Source: Oxalobacteraceae sp. CFBP 8761
GTDB lineage: Bacteria; Pseudomonadota; Gammaproteobacteria; Burkholderiales; Burkholderiaceae_D
Assembly (NCBI GenBank): GCA_014841595.1
Contig: JACYUE010000001.1
Span: 2,096,996 to 2,160,995 of the forward strand
Length of the DNA: 64,000 nucleotides
Direction: 5' to 3'
The notes beneath the pieces are model-generated. The model had not been told where the DNA came from. It made no database searches and saw only the letters and a list, made by a program, of their open reading frames with translations. Shown here in pieces: positions 34,329 through 42,607 of this stretch (positions are counted from its first letter, which is position 1; each line of letters starts with the position of its first letter). A program made the translations under genes and the position numbers.

Positions 34329-35057
34329 TCAGCCGCCGACGACGAAGGCGTCGGGGACCCGGTAGACTTCGATGGCGCCAATCCGGATGATCTGCAGATC
34401 GCCCTGGCGTCGCACGTCCAGGCTGGCCCCGGCATCGCTGCCCGTTGCCTCGCCGTTCGTGAAGAAGATGCGGCGGTGGCCGCCGTCGGGCGTGGCGAGC
34501 TCGATGGTCGCGGTACCGCCCGTACGGCGAATGACACCTGCCTTGCAGGGGCCGGTTTTGCCGCCGTCCGATGTCGTGCAGACGATATCTGCCGTCGCGT
34601 GGAAGCGGGTGCCGGGAACCAGTGCGTCGCCGGCGGGCCCTGCACTGGTGGCTGGCGCGTCGCGAAGATCGATGCGCAGCGTGTAGCGGGCGACCTCGTT
34701 GCGGCGCGCGGCGTTGCGCATCAGATAGACCAGCACACGATACGATCCGTCGGCCGGCACCGGGCCGGCGAAGTGGTTGCCGCTTGAGGAGCCCACGAAC
34801 ATTGCTTCACCATTGCTTCCCGGCGCAATGACGTTGACGTACGCCGATGCATTGGTCGGCTTGAAGTCCACCGTCAGCAACTGCCCTGCGCGCGCATTTA
34901 CCAGATAGTCATGGTCGGCATTCCCCTTGATCTGCCCGGTCAGTGTGACGGTAGGGCGGTCATGGGGAAACACGACATTGGTCTGTTGCTGCGCAGCGGC
35001 TGATGCTGCCAGCAGCAAGGTGCTGGCATACAGTACGGCGAAAAGGGCATGGTGCAT
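34329..35057 (-). CDS. Exported protein with PPC-like beta-sandwich domain
   Basis: A 242-residue exported protein. The ATG at 35057 has GGAG upstream and yields a signal peptide ending about ASAAAQQQ; the longer frame is shadow. Residues about 30-130 (TVTLTGQIKGNADHDYLVNA, then DGSYRVLVYLMRNAARRNEV) look like the jelly-roll found in bacterial pre-peptidase C-terminal or lysozyme-inhibitor-like proteins, where Gly-x-Tyr-x-hydrophobic-x-Val-Tyr is conserved. A C-terminal ~95-residue region with a Cys pair (VCTTSDGGKTGPCKAG) follows. No firm function. It is preceded by a small lipoprotein and followed by the M13 peptidase. Confidence 0.75.
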   Translation of the reverse strand: MHHALFAVLYASTLLLAASAAAQQQTNVVFPHDRPTVTLTGQIKGNADHDYLVNARAGQLLTVDFKPTNASAYVNVIAPGSNGEAMFVGSSSGNHFAGPVPADGSYRVLVYLMRNAARRNEVARYTLRIDLRDAPATSAGPAGDALVPGTRFHATADIVCTTSDGGKTGPCKAGVIRRTGGTATIELATPDGGHRRIFFTNGEATGSDAGASLDVRRQGDLQIIRIGAIEVYRVPDAFVVGG

Positions 35058-35077
35058 GGGGACTCCGGATCGGTTTG

Positions 35078-35425
35078 TCATGGACGCAGCGGTACCGACA
35101 CCAGCGTGATGCCGTCGACGGTCGCGACCAGTCTGCCGCCAAGCTGCATGGCGTCGCCGTGCGTCGGGCATCCGACAAGAATCGCGGTGTGATCGAGAAA
35201 ATCGATGGTGGCAGCGCTTTCGCCGACACGCCGACACGGCGCACCAGACGCTGGAAAGCCGTCGCCGACGAGCGTCAGCAAGTGCGACCACGCCACGCGG
35301 CTGGCCGCAGCGGCCAATGCCGGATCGGCTGGCGGCGCATCAGTGGCTGCCGGCGGCTGGACGCATGAGCACAGCGAGAGCACTGCGCCAAGTGCTCCCA
35401 CCATGAAGATGCCTTGTCGATGCAT
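35078..35425 (-). CDS. Small lipoprotein, unknown function
   Basis: A 115-residue predicted lipoprotein with signal MRQ-like start MHRQGIFMVGALGAVLSLCS and a Cys after it as lipobox. The mature part has two cysteines (GAPCRRVGE and LVGCPTHGD) that could form a disulfide and a short beta-rich end (GGRLVATVDGITLVSVPL). I do not recognise the family. It ends 20 bases before the PPC-like gene, so the two are probably co-transcribed. Confidence 0.65.
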   Translation of the reverse strand: MHRQGIFMVGALGAVLSLCSCVQPPAATDAPPADPALAAAASRVAWSHLLTLVGDGFPASGAPCRRVGESAATIDFLDHTAILVGCPTHGDAMQLGGRLVATVDGITLVSVPLRP

Positions 35426-35813
35426 GCGTCATTTCCTTCCACCAACGAGTTCGCTAATGGCAAGCTGCTGTCGCAATCCGTGAGCTGCTGTTGAACGATA
35501 CTCGCGCAGTTCTAAGCTTTTTGTCAACACAGTGTTCTCCCGTGCGCGCCGACCGCAACTCGCTTCCTGTTGCGCGCAATCGGCGCTGCGCTGACCGGGG
35601 GCGCATTGGCACTGGTTCGGGTGTATTCTTCGCCAGATGGCCACCCGGCGCCTGGCGACTGTATGGCGGTCCGGATTGGTGGGTGTGACAATTCGTGGTT
35701 TTTTTGCACCGACCGATGCTAAATCTGCGACGCTTTCGGTCTGTAATGACCCAAGGACCTGCAGCCCGTCTACAATGATTTCCGGACAGCACTATTTTTT
35801 GACAGGATCAGCC
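35426..35813. other. Intergenic region upstream of cheV
   Basis: This 388-base stretch separates the minus-strand lipoprotein from plus-strand cheV and must hold both promoters. Local base composition is more AT-rich than the flanks (several T-runs near 35516 and 35700). Open frames through it have no ribosome sites and no recognisable protein. A possible flagellar-type promoter is noted separately. Confidence 0.4.
35720..35746 (+). promoter_or_regulatory. Possible sigma-28 (FliA) promoter before cheV
   Basis: TAAA at 35720-35723 is followed after 15 bases by GTCTGTAA at 35739-35746, which matches five of eight positions of the chemotaxis/flagellar consensus GCCGATAA. It ends 67 bases before the cheV ATG. 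The gene's role makes this plausible; the match alone is weak. Confidence 0.3.
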
Positions 35814-36773
35814 ATGAAATCGGTACAACAAGAAGTCGATGAGCGCAGCAACCTGACGGGGACGAACAAATTCGAATTGCTGCTGTTTCGCCTCGGTGGC
35901 GATGCAGAGGGCAATCATAACGAACTGTTCGGGATCAACGTCTTCAAGATCCGCGAGATCGTGGCGATGCCTGAAATCACTGCCGTCGCCGGCGCCCCGC
36001 AGCACGTGCTGGGCGTGGTCAACCTGCGTGGCCACATCATCCAGGTGCTCGACCTGCCGGGCATCACCGGTGTCACGCCCAAGACGGGTCTGAACATCAT
36101 GCTGGTGACCGAATTTGCGCGCACCACGCAGGCGTTTGCCGTCGAGAGCGTCGAAGAAATCGTGCGTCTCGACTGGAGCCAGGTCATGACGGCCGAGAAT
36201 ACCGCCGGCACCGGCATGGTCACGAGCATTGCCCGCCTGCCGGAAGCCGAAGGCCAGCCGGCACGCCTGGCCCAGGTGCTGGACGTGGAAACCATCCTGC
36301 GCCGTCTGAATCCGGAACAGGACCGCCAGGACCTGTCGCAAGCAGTCGGCAACAAGATCTCGATCAAGCCGGGCAGCGTCATCCTGGCGGCCGACGATTC
36401 GGTCGTCGCCCGCGCACTGATCGAGCAGGGTCTGGATGCGATGGGTCTGCCATTCATCATGACCAAGAGCGGCAAGGAAGCCTGGGATCAGCTGGCGGCG
36501 ATTGCCACCGCCGCCGAAGCCGAAGGCCGTACGGTCTACGACCGCGTCGCGATGGTGCTGACCGACCTCGAGATGCCGGAGATGGATGGCTTCACGCTGA
36601 CCCGCAACATCAAGTCGAGCCAGCGCTTCGGCAACCTGCCGGTGGTGATCCATTCATCGCTGTCGGGCACCACCAACGAGGAACACGTCAAGAACGTGCG
36701 CGCCGACGCCTACGTCGCCAAGTTCTCGGCCGAAGACCTGTCGCGCACGCTGCGCAAGGTGCTGGGCGGTTAA
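35814..36773 (+). CDS. cheV: Chemotaxis coupling protein CheV
   Basis: A 319-residue chemotaxis protein joining a CheW-like adaptor (about residues 18-170) to a receiver domain (about 185-315). The start at 35814 (MKSVQQEVDERSNLTGTNKF) is preferred; the frame extends 59 codons upstream without protein character. CheW features are FGINVFKIREIVAMPEITAV and GVVNLRGHIIQVLDLPGITG; the receiver has AADDSVVARAL, the phospho-Asp in MVLTDLEMPEMDGFTL and the Lys in AYVAKFSAEDL. It links chemoreceptors to CheA and may adapt signalling by phosphorylation. No other chemotaxis gene is in the window, so it is an orphan copy. Confidence 0.94.
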   Translation: MKSVQQEVDERSNLTGTNKFELLLFRLGGDAEGNHNELFGINVFKIREIVAMPEITAVAGAPQHVLGVVNLRGHIIQVLDLPGITGVTPKTGLNIMLVTEFARTTQAFAVESVEEIVRLDWSQVMTAENTAGTGMVTSIARLPEAEGQPARLAQVLDVETILRRLNPEQDRQDLSQAVGNKISIKPGSVILAADDSVVARALIEQGLDAMGLPFIMTKSGKEAWDQLAAIATAAEAEGRTVYDRVAMVLTDLEMPEMDGFTLTRNIKSSQRFGNLPVVIHSSLSGTTNEEHVKNVRADAYVAKFSAEDLSRTLRKVLGG

Positions 36774-36783
36774 GCCAGCCACG

Positions 36784-36831
36784 GGGAATCACGCCGCGCA
36801 GGCCCGGTGCTATGATGCGGCCGTGATTCCC
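36784..36831 (+). promoter_or_regulatory. Long inverted repeat spanning the LysR start codon
   Basis: The arms 36784-36797 and 36817-36831 pair over 14 bp with one bulged base; the right arm contains the GTG start (36823) of the LysR gene. TATGAT at 36811-36816 stands seven bases before the GTG, as in promoters of leaderless mRNAs. The repeat may be a LysR binding site or a translation-control hairpin. Confidence 0.4.
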
Positions 36832-37761
36832 GACCTGTCCCAGTTACTGATCCTCGACAGCCTGCTGCGCGAGGGCAGCCTTACCCGCACCGCCGAACTG
36901 CTCGGCATGAGCCAGCCCACGGTCAGCCGCGCGCTGGCCCGCTTGCGGTCCCACTTCGACGACCCGCTGTTCGTGCGCACCGGCCAGCGCATGGTCGCGA
37001 CGACGCGCGCGCTGGAACTGGCTGGTCCGATCGTGGCCGTGCTCGACGCCGCACGCGAGCTGGGCAGCGGTCCCGCTGTCTTCGATCCGCTCACCGCGCA
37101 CCGCTCATTCGGGCTGTACATGGTCGACGGCGCCGTCGTGAACATCCTGCCGCAGTTGCTGGCCGGGCTGGCCGGGCTGGCGGGCCTGGAAGATGGCGCC
37201 AGCGGCCTGCAACTGCGCAGCGTGCACATCGATCCCGGTGCGATCGAGGCGCAGCTCGAACGCGGTCACATCGACCTGGCCATCGGCCGCTTCCCGCAAC
37301 TGGTCAACAATATTCGCCGGCGCAAGCTCTGGACCGACGAGTACGCGTGCGTGATGCGGGCCGGGCATCCGTGCGCCGGCCAGCTCGATCGCGATGCCTA
37401 CCTGACGCACCGGCACGTGCTGATCGAGATGGAGCAGACGAGCCAGCACAACGGGGCCGTCACGCGCAAGCTCGAAGCGCTGCTCGCGCCGTCGCGCATC
37501 CTGTGTCACGTGCCCAGTTACACATCGGCGGCCCACATCGCGCTGCATACCGACGCCATCGCCACCATTCCGCTGCGCCTGGCACGGCCGCTGGCGCGCG
37601 ACCTGGGCCTCCTGCTCGCGCGCCTGCCGATCGATCTGCCACCCGTGCATCTGGCGCTGTACTGGCACGAGCGCAGTCATCGCGATCCTGCCAATGTGTG
37701 GCTGCGCGCGTTCGTGCGCTCCACGCTGACGGCGTCGGACCCGGCATCCGCAGACGCCTGA
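36823..37761 (+). CDS. LysR family transcriptional regulator of the efflux operon
   Basis: A 312-residue LysR-type regulator of the NodD/SyrM-like group, with GTG start at 36823 (no ATG fits: the frame closes upstream). The helix-turn-helix is at about residues 6-60 (SLTRTAELLGMSQPTVSRAL and HFDDPLFVRTGQRMVAT). The inducer-binding domain contains ERGHIDLAIGRFPQLVNN. It precedes the tripartite efflux operon by 117 bases on the same strand; the gap holds a perfect 47-bp palindrome, so this protein likely controls the pump in response to a toxic aromatic or similar compound. Confidence 0.91.
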   Translation: MIPDLSQLLILDSLLREGSLTRTAELLGMSQPTVSRALARLRSHFDDPLFVRTGQRMVATTRALELAGPIVAVLDAARELGSGPAVFDPLTAHRSFGLYMVDGAVVNILPQLLAGLAGLAGLEDGASGLQLRSVHIDPGAIEAQLERGHIDLAIGRFPQLVNNIRRRKLWTDEYACVMRAGHPCAGQLDRDAYLTHRHVLIEMEQTSQHNGAVTRKLEALLAPSRILCHVPSYTSAAHIALHTDAIATIPLRLARPLARDLGLLLARLPIDLPPVHLALYWHERSHRDPANVWLRAFVRSTLTASDPASADA

Positions 37762-37766
37762 GGCAG

Positions 37767-37813
37767 CAGGTGCATGCAGGTCATGCAGAATCTGCATGAC
37801 CTGCATGCACCTG
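37767..37813. promoter_or_regulatory. Perfect 47-bp palindrome (23-bp arms, one-base centre)
   Basis: Arms 37767-37789 and 37791-37813 are fully complementary around the A at 37790. The arms are built from repeated GCATG/CATGC units. It starts five bases after the LysR stop and ends 65 bases before the outer-membrane lipoprotein ATG. With only one centre base it cannot form a normal RNA hairpin tip, and no T-run follows, so a protein-binding operator or cruciform is more likely than a terminator. Confidence 0.7.
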
Positions 37814-37878
37814 GCGGCATGGCCGGCACGGGCGCCCCCGCGTAAGCTTCGGCCTTCCCGAAAAAGCCGAGGCACACC

Positions 37879-39345
37879 ATGCTTCAACCCACACGCACGC
37901 CGTGCCGGGGCGCATGCCGCCTGGCCCTGGGCGCTGCGATCCTGTTACTGACTGGCTGCGTGTCGATGGGGCCGCAGCCCACGCCGGCCCGCCTGAATGT
38001 CGATGCGGCGGCGCATTCCACGCGCACGTTCTCTGCACAGGCGCTGTCGACATCTGCACCTGCATCTGCACCCTGGCCCGCGCAGGACTGGTGGCGCGTC
38101 TACGGCGACCCGCAGCTCGACCGCCTGGTCGACGGCGCGCGCGACGCCAGCCCCACGATTGCTGCCGCACTCGCGCGCGTGCGCCAGGCGGCCGCCCTTG
38201 AAGGCCTGGCGGCGGCTGCACTGGCGCCGCAGGCCAGCGCCACGGGGCATCCGGTGCGCCAGCGCTACAGCGACAACGGCAGCGTACCGAAACCCCTTGC
38301 AGGCAGCTGGCAGTGGGCGAACGACCTCGGGGTCAGCCTCGGCTACGAACTGGATTTCTGGGGCAAGAACGCGGCCGGCGTGGCCGCCGCTGCCGGGCGT
38401 GTGAATGCACGTCAGGCCGAAGCGCAGGCGGCGCGCCTGGCCGTGGCCGGCGCCGTCGTCCAAGCCTATCTGCAGCTGGACCACCTGTACACGCGGCGCG
38501 ACCTGGCCGAACAGGAACTGCGCCAGCGCACCCGCATCGCCGACCTGGTACGCCAGCGCGTGGCGGCGCAACTGGATAGCCAGGCGGAACTCCGGCAGGC
38601 CGAGATCGGCGTGCCGTCGGCGCGCGGCGAAATCGCGGCGCTCGACGAAGCGCTGGCGCTGACGCGCGGCCAGCTCGCGGCCCTGAGCGGGCAGGGACAG
38701 GATGCCGGTGCGACGATCGCGCGGCCACGCCTGGCGCCGGCCCGGTCACCGGGCGTACCGGCGGATATACCCGCCGCGCTGCTCGGGCGCCGGCCGGAGC
38801 TGGTGGCGCTGCGCTGGCAGGTCGAAGCGGCCAGCGGCGACATCGACGTCGCCAGGGCGCAGTTCTATCCAACCGTGAACCTGAGTGTCTCGGGTGGCCT
38901 GGCCAGCCTGGGCTTCGACCGGCTGGTGCAGGGTGGCAGCCGCACGGTTGCCGCCGGCCCGCTCGTGACCTTGCCGCTACTCGACGGCGGGCGCCTGCGC
39001 AGCAATCTGGCGGCGCGTAACGCCGACTACGATCTCGCCGTCGCGCAGTACAACGGCGCCGTGCTCGAAGTGCTGCGTGACGTCGGTGCGCAACTGACGT
39101 CGCTGCGCTGGCTGGGCGAACGCCGGCGCGAGCAGGACGCGGCGCTGGGCGCAGCCGAAGAAGCCTATGCGCTGGCCGAGCAGCGCTACCGCGCGGGCCT
39201 GGGCAACTTCGTGCAGGTCTTGATTGCCGAAACCCAGGTCGTCGCGCAGCGCCGTGGTCAGGCCGACCTCGCGGCCCGTGCCTACACGCTGGACGTGCAT
39301 CTCGTGCGCGCGCTGGGTGGGGGCTTTCAGGCCGCCATCCATTGA
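37879..39345 (+). CDS. NodT-family outer-membrane efflux lipoprotein (TolC/OprM-like)
   Basis: A 488-residue outer-membrane channel of a tripartite pump. The signal and lipobox are LALGAAILLLTGCVSM (Cys about residue 27). Two outer_membrane_efflux repeats follow, the first with DWWRVYGDPQLDRLVDGARD and SLGYELDFWGKN, the second with LLGRRPELVALRWQVEAASG, IDVARAQFYPTVNLSVSGG and LLDGGRLRSNLAARNADYDL. They form the alpha-barrel tunnel that docks on the membrane-fusion protein. It is the first gene of the operon with an EmrA-like adaptor 18 bases downstream. Confidence 0.94.
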   Translation: MLQPTRTPCRGACRLALGAAILLLTGCVSMGPQPTPARLNVDAAAHSTRTFSAQALSTSAPASAPWPAQDWWRVYGDPQLDRLVDGARDASPTIAAALARVRQAAALEGLAAAALAPQASATGHPVRQRYSDNGSVPKPLAGSWQWANDLGVSLGYELDFWGKNAAGVAAAAGRVNARQAEAQAARLAVAGAVVQAYLQLDHLYTRRDLAEQELRQRTRIADLVRQRVAAQLDSQAELRQAEIGVPSARGEIAALDEALALTRGQLAALSGQGQDAGATIARPRLAPARSPGVPADIPAALLGRRPELVALRWQVEAASGDIDVARAQFYPTVNLSVSGGLASLGFDRLVQGGSRTVAAGPLVTLPLLDGGRLRSNLAARNADYDLAVAQYNGAVLEVLRDVGAQLTSLRWLGERRREQDAALGAAEEAYALAEQRYRAGLGNFVQVLIAETQVVAQRRGQADLAARAYTLDVHLVRALGGGFQAAIH

Positions 39346-39363
39346 GAACGCTGGAATCATCAC

Positions 39364-40533
39364 ATGACTGAACAAACGAATCACGCGCCGCAAAGCCGGC
39401 GCAAGCTGGCGCTTGGCCTTTGCGCCGCCGTGCTGGCCGCTGCAGCCGGCATTGCCTGGTCCTCGCCCGGGGTGCTGGGCATCGGCTGGAACAGCCAGCA
39501 GACCGAAGATGCCTACGTCGAGGGCAACCTGGTGCACGTCACGCCGCAGGTCGCGGGCACCGTCACGCGCATCGCGGCGGACAACACGGATTTCGTGCGG
39601 CCGGGCGAGGTGCTGGTCCAGCTCAATGACGTCGACGCCCGGCTGGCGCTGGACCGCGCCGAAGCGGCGCTGGCCAGATCGGCCCGTCAGGTACGTTCGC
39701 AACTGGCCGGCGTCGGGCAATTGCGTTCAACTGTCGTGCAGCGTGAGTCCGACCTGGCCAGGGCAGAGAGCGATCTGGCGCGCCGCCGTCAGCTGGCCGA
39801 TACGGGCGCCGTCTCGGGCGAAGACATCCGTCATGCCGACGATGCCGTGGGCGCCGCCCGCGCTGCATTGAACGCGGCGCGCCAGCAGGTGGATGCGGCG
39901 CGGGCGCTGGTGGATGGCACGACGCTCGAACAGCACCCGGACGTGCTGTCGTCGATTGCCGGCGTGCGCGATGCGTCACTGGGCCTGGCCCGCACGACGC
40001 TGGCCGCGCCGGTGGGCGGCATCGTCGCCCGGCGCAATGTGCAGATCGGCCAGCGCGTGGCGCAAGGCGCGCCGCTGATGGCGATCGTCCCGCTCGACCA
40101 GATGTGGGTCACGGCCAACCTGAAAGAGACGCAGCTGACGGACGTGCGCATTGGCCAGCCGGTGGCCGTGACGTCGGACGTGTACGGCGCCGACGTCGTC
40201 TTTCACGGCCGCGTGGCCGGTCAGGAAGCCGGGACCGGCAGTGCGTTTGCCGCTGTGCCGGCGCAGAACGCGACCGGCAACTGGATCAAGGTCGTGCAGC
40301 GCGTGCCGGTGCGCATCGCGCTCGATGCGCAGGAGCTGGCACGCCATCCGCTGCGCCTCGGCCTGTCGATGAAGGTCGCAATCGATACCAGCCGCGCCGA
40401 TGGTCCGAGTCTGCTGCAGGCCGGTGCGGTGCGCCATTCGTACGAGACCGTCGTGTTCGAGTCAGAGTCGGCTGGCGCCGACGCGGCGATCCGCCGCGCG
40501 CTTGGCGCGCCAGCGGCCGTGGTGGCGCGTTGA
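39364..40533 (+). CDS. HlyD/EmrA-family membrane fusion protein
   Basis: A 389-residue periplasmic adaptor anchored by one N-terminal helix (about residues 17-38). The biotinyl-lipoyl-like part reads EDAYVEGNLVHVTPQVAGTV, with the barrel-sandwich closed by ARTTLAAPVGGIVARRNVQ; between them lies a helical hairpin (about 90-200). The beta-barrel part has MWVTANLKETQLTDVRIGQP, a strong EmrA signature. It bridges the MFS pump that follows to the outer-membrane lipoprotein that precedes it. Its stop TGA overlaps the TTG start of the pump gene (TTGA). Confidence 0.93.
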   Translation: MTEQTNHAPQSRRKLALGLCAAVLAAAAGIAWSSPGVLGIGWNSQQTEDAYVEGNLVHVTPQVAGTVTRIAADNTDFVRPGEVLVQLNDVDARLALDRAEAALARSARQVRSQLAGVGQLRSTVVQRESDLARAESDLARRRQLADTGAVSGEDIRHADDAVGAARAALNAARQQVDAARALVDGTTLEQHPDVLSSIAGVRDASLGLARTTLAAPVGGIVARRNVQIGQRVAQGAPLMAIVPLDQMWVTANLKETQLTDVRIGQPVAVTSDVYGADVVFHGRVAGQEAGTGSAFAAVPAQNATGNWIKVVQRVPVRIALDAQELARHPLRLGLSMKVAIDTSRADGPSLLQAGAVRHSYETVVFESESAGADAAIRRALGAPAAVVAR

Positions 40534-41996
40534 CCGCAATCGCCGGCAGCCCGACGCCGCACCCGGCGCTGCTGGGCGCCATCTTCGTGTTCAACCTGAT
40601 CGAATTTCTGTCGACGGGGATGACGGTGCTGGCTGCGCCCGCGATCATGGGCCACATCGGCGCCTCGCCCGAAGAGTACGCGACGGTCTCGGCGCTGTAC
40701 GCCGCGGTGGCGGTGCTGGCGATTTCTCAGATGACCGTACTGCTGCAGCGCCTTGGCTGGCGCAATTACCTGCTGGGCGCCGTGCTGTTCTACCTGCTCG
40801 GCGCGTGGGTGTGCGCCACGGGCGCCAGCGTGGCCGGCTTTGCCGGCGGCCGCCTGCTGATGGCGCTGGGCGGCGGCGTGTTCATGACGGTCTCGCGCAT
40901 GATGGTGAACCTGATCCCGCCATCGCCACAGCGCCTGCAGGGCATCGCCGCGTATGGCGCCGCGTTGTCGGGCGGGCTGGCGCTCGGGCCCTGGGTGGCG
41001 GCCAAGATGCTGGGCCACGAAGCGTGGGGCGGGATGTTCCTGGTGCTGGCCGCGCTGGCGACGCTCGGCGCGCTGATCGCCGCGCGCTGGATGCCGCAGG
41101 ATGCCGTGACGCTCGATCGCGCCTCCGGCGGATCGCCATCGCGCATGCATGCCATCGACGCGATGCTGCTGGCGGCCGGCGCGGCCATCACGCTGTACGC
41201 GTTGCAGCACCTGACGTATGACTGGCATGGCGAACGCGGATCCCTGCTGGCGCACCTGGTGCTGGGGCTCGCGCTGCTGTCCGCGTTCGGGTTGCTGCAT
41301 GCGCGCCGCAGTGCGCCGTTCCTGCACCTGGCCGTGCTGCGCAGCCCGCGCTATCGGCTGGGCCTCGTCATCTTCAGCGTCTGTTACGCGATGCTCGGCA
41401 TGGTCAACACGTTGCTGCCGCAGGTGGTGCAAAAAGGCCTTGGTGTCGGACTGGAGCAGGCCGGCGAACTGCAGGGAACGGGGTTGCTGGCCACGGTCAT
41501 CGCGTTCTTCGTGATGCTCGAACTGGTCAAGCGGCGCCCGCATCCGACCAAGTTTTTCGTCACCGGCTTTCTGATGCTGGCCTTGCTCGGCTGGCGCTTC
41601 GCGACGCTCGACCCGCGCGCCTATGCGTGGGACGCGGTGATCTTCTGGCTCGGCCTGTTCGGCGGCTTTCTGACGCTGGGGATGGCGACGACGGCGATCC
41701 ACGCGTTCAAGGAGCTGCAGGGGGACAATGTGGTGTTTTCGAATGCCCAGCAACTGAAGAACATGCTGGGGCAGGCAGGCCTTGCGCTGGGCGTGGGCAT
41801 GACCAATATCGGGCTGCAGGAGCGCACGGCGCTGCATGCGTCGCGCCTGGCCGAGAAATCATCAAGGCTGTCCGACGGCGGGGCCGAGCTGGCACGGCAA
41901 GCCGGCCTGCTGGCAGGCCAGGACCTGTTCTGGATTGTGATGTGGGTTGGGTTGGGTGGCGCGGCGCTGCTGGTGTTGCAGCGCCGCTTCGACTGA
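40530..41996 (+). CDS. MFS multidrug efflux pump, DHA2 (EmrB-like) family
   Basis: A 488-residue, probably 14-helix proton antiporter. The only suitable start is the TTG at 40530, which overlaps the stop of the adaptor gene by three bases plus one; upstream the frame lies inside that gene and no ATG or GTG fits before helix 1 (LGAIFVFNLIEFLSTGMTVL). Helix 4 region GGRLLMALGGGVFMTVSRMM is an EmrB-type landmark. With the adaptor and outer-membrane lipoprotein it should expel hydrophobic toxic compounds across both membranes. The rare TTG start implies translation depends on coupling to the adaptor, keeping subunit ratios fixed. Confidence 0.9.
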   Translation: MTAIAGSPTPHPALLGAIFVFNLIEFLSTGMTVLAAPAIMGHIGASPEEYATVSALYAAVAVLAISQMTVLLQRLGWRNYLLGAVLFYLLGAWVCATGASVAGFAGGRLLMALGGGVFMTVSRMMVNLIPPSPQRLQGIAAYGAALSGGLALGPWVAAKMLGHEAWGGMFLVLAALATLGALIAARWMPQDAVTLDRASGGSPSRMHAIDAMLLAAGAAITLYALQHLTYDWHGERGSLLAHLVLGLALLSAFGLLHARRSAPFLHLAVLRSPRYRLGLVIFSVCYAMLGMVNTLLPQVVQKGLGVGLEQAGELQGTGLLATVIAFFVMLELVKRRPHPTKFFVTGFLMLALLGWRFATLDPRAYAWDAVIFWLGLFGGFLTLGMATTAIHAFKELQGDNVVFSNAQQLKNMLGQAGLALGVGMTNIGLQERTALHASRLAEKSSRLSDGGAELARQAGLLAGQDLFWIVMWVGLGGAALLVLQRRFD

Positions 41997-42019
41997 AGAC
42001 GCAGGACGTGTTCTGCGTC
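41961..42019 (+). terminator. Tandem hairpins at the end of the efflux operon
   Basis: The last codons of the pump gene contain a perfect 10-bp stem (41961-41970 with 41978-41987, seven-base loop). A second 7-bp stem (41998-42004 with 42013-42019) fills the 31-base gap to the convergent membrane protein gene. No T-run is present; the second hairpin could act as a two-way terminator. Confidence 0.45.
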
Positions 42020-42027
42020 CAGTCGGA

Positions 42028-42492
42028 TCAACGGCGGCGCGAAGGACCGGTCAAACGGTCGGCCAGGACGGCGGTGACGACGGCTTGCAGCACGTGGATC
42101 GCCCAGCGCTCACCGGCCTTGCGCGGACCGGCCGCCACTTCACCTTCGGTGATGCCCAGGACCGGCGCGATGGCGCCGATGTTCACGGCATACAGCGCCG
42201 TGCCGTACAGCGTGCCGATGGCGGCCGGCGACAGGCCTGGGGCCAGTTCGCGCAGCTTTGGGACGGCGGCGGCAAATGCGGCCGACGCGCCCAGGTGGTT
42301 GACGAATTCCACGGCGCTGGTGCCGGCGTCGCCGATGACGGCGCGCGAGCCCGTCACGTCATCGATCCAGTCGACCGCATCCCGGTCGAGCGTTTTGGTA
42401 AGCACACCGGACTTGCGGCCTGCGACCATGACGGCCGTCGTGACCACGCCTGCGATCAAGCCACCCACGATGGCTGCTGTGTATTTTTGCAT
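42028..42492 (-). CDS. Small inner-membrane protein of unknown function
   Basis: A 154-residue membrane protein with start at 42492 (MQKYTAAIVGGLIAGVVTTA); the longer frame continues into the cytochrome gene region and is shadow. Hydrophobic segments are at about 5-25, 65-80, 88-115 and 132-147. A conserved-looking polar loop after helix 1 includes LDRDAVDWIDDVTG. It resembles the DUF1440/YagU-like group in outline but I cannot assign it firmly. It follows the cytochrome b561 gene by 115 bases on the same strand. Confidence 0.65.
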   Translation of the reverse strand: MQKYTAAIVGGLIAGVVTTAVMVAGRKSGVLTKTLDRDAVDWIDDVTGSRAVIGDAGTSAVEFVNHLGASAAFAAAVPKLRELAPGLSPAAIGTLYGTALYAVNIGAIAPVLGITEGEVAAGPRKAGERWAIHVLQAVVTAVLADRLTGPSRRR

Positions 42493-42607
42493 GAACGTCT
42501 CGCTTGAAAAGTGAATCCGCAGCGGGGCGCCCGTGCGCCTGCTGCAGATGGAGTCAATACGATACGTGGCCGGATGCGCTGGCTCGGTGCGGTGCTGCAC
42601 CGATAAC

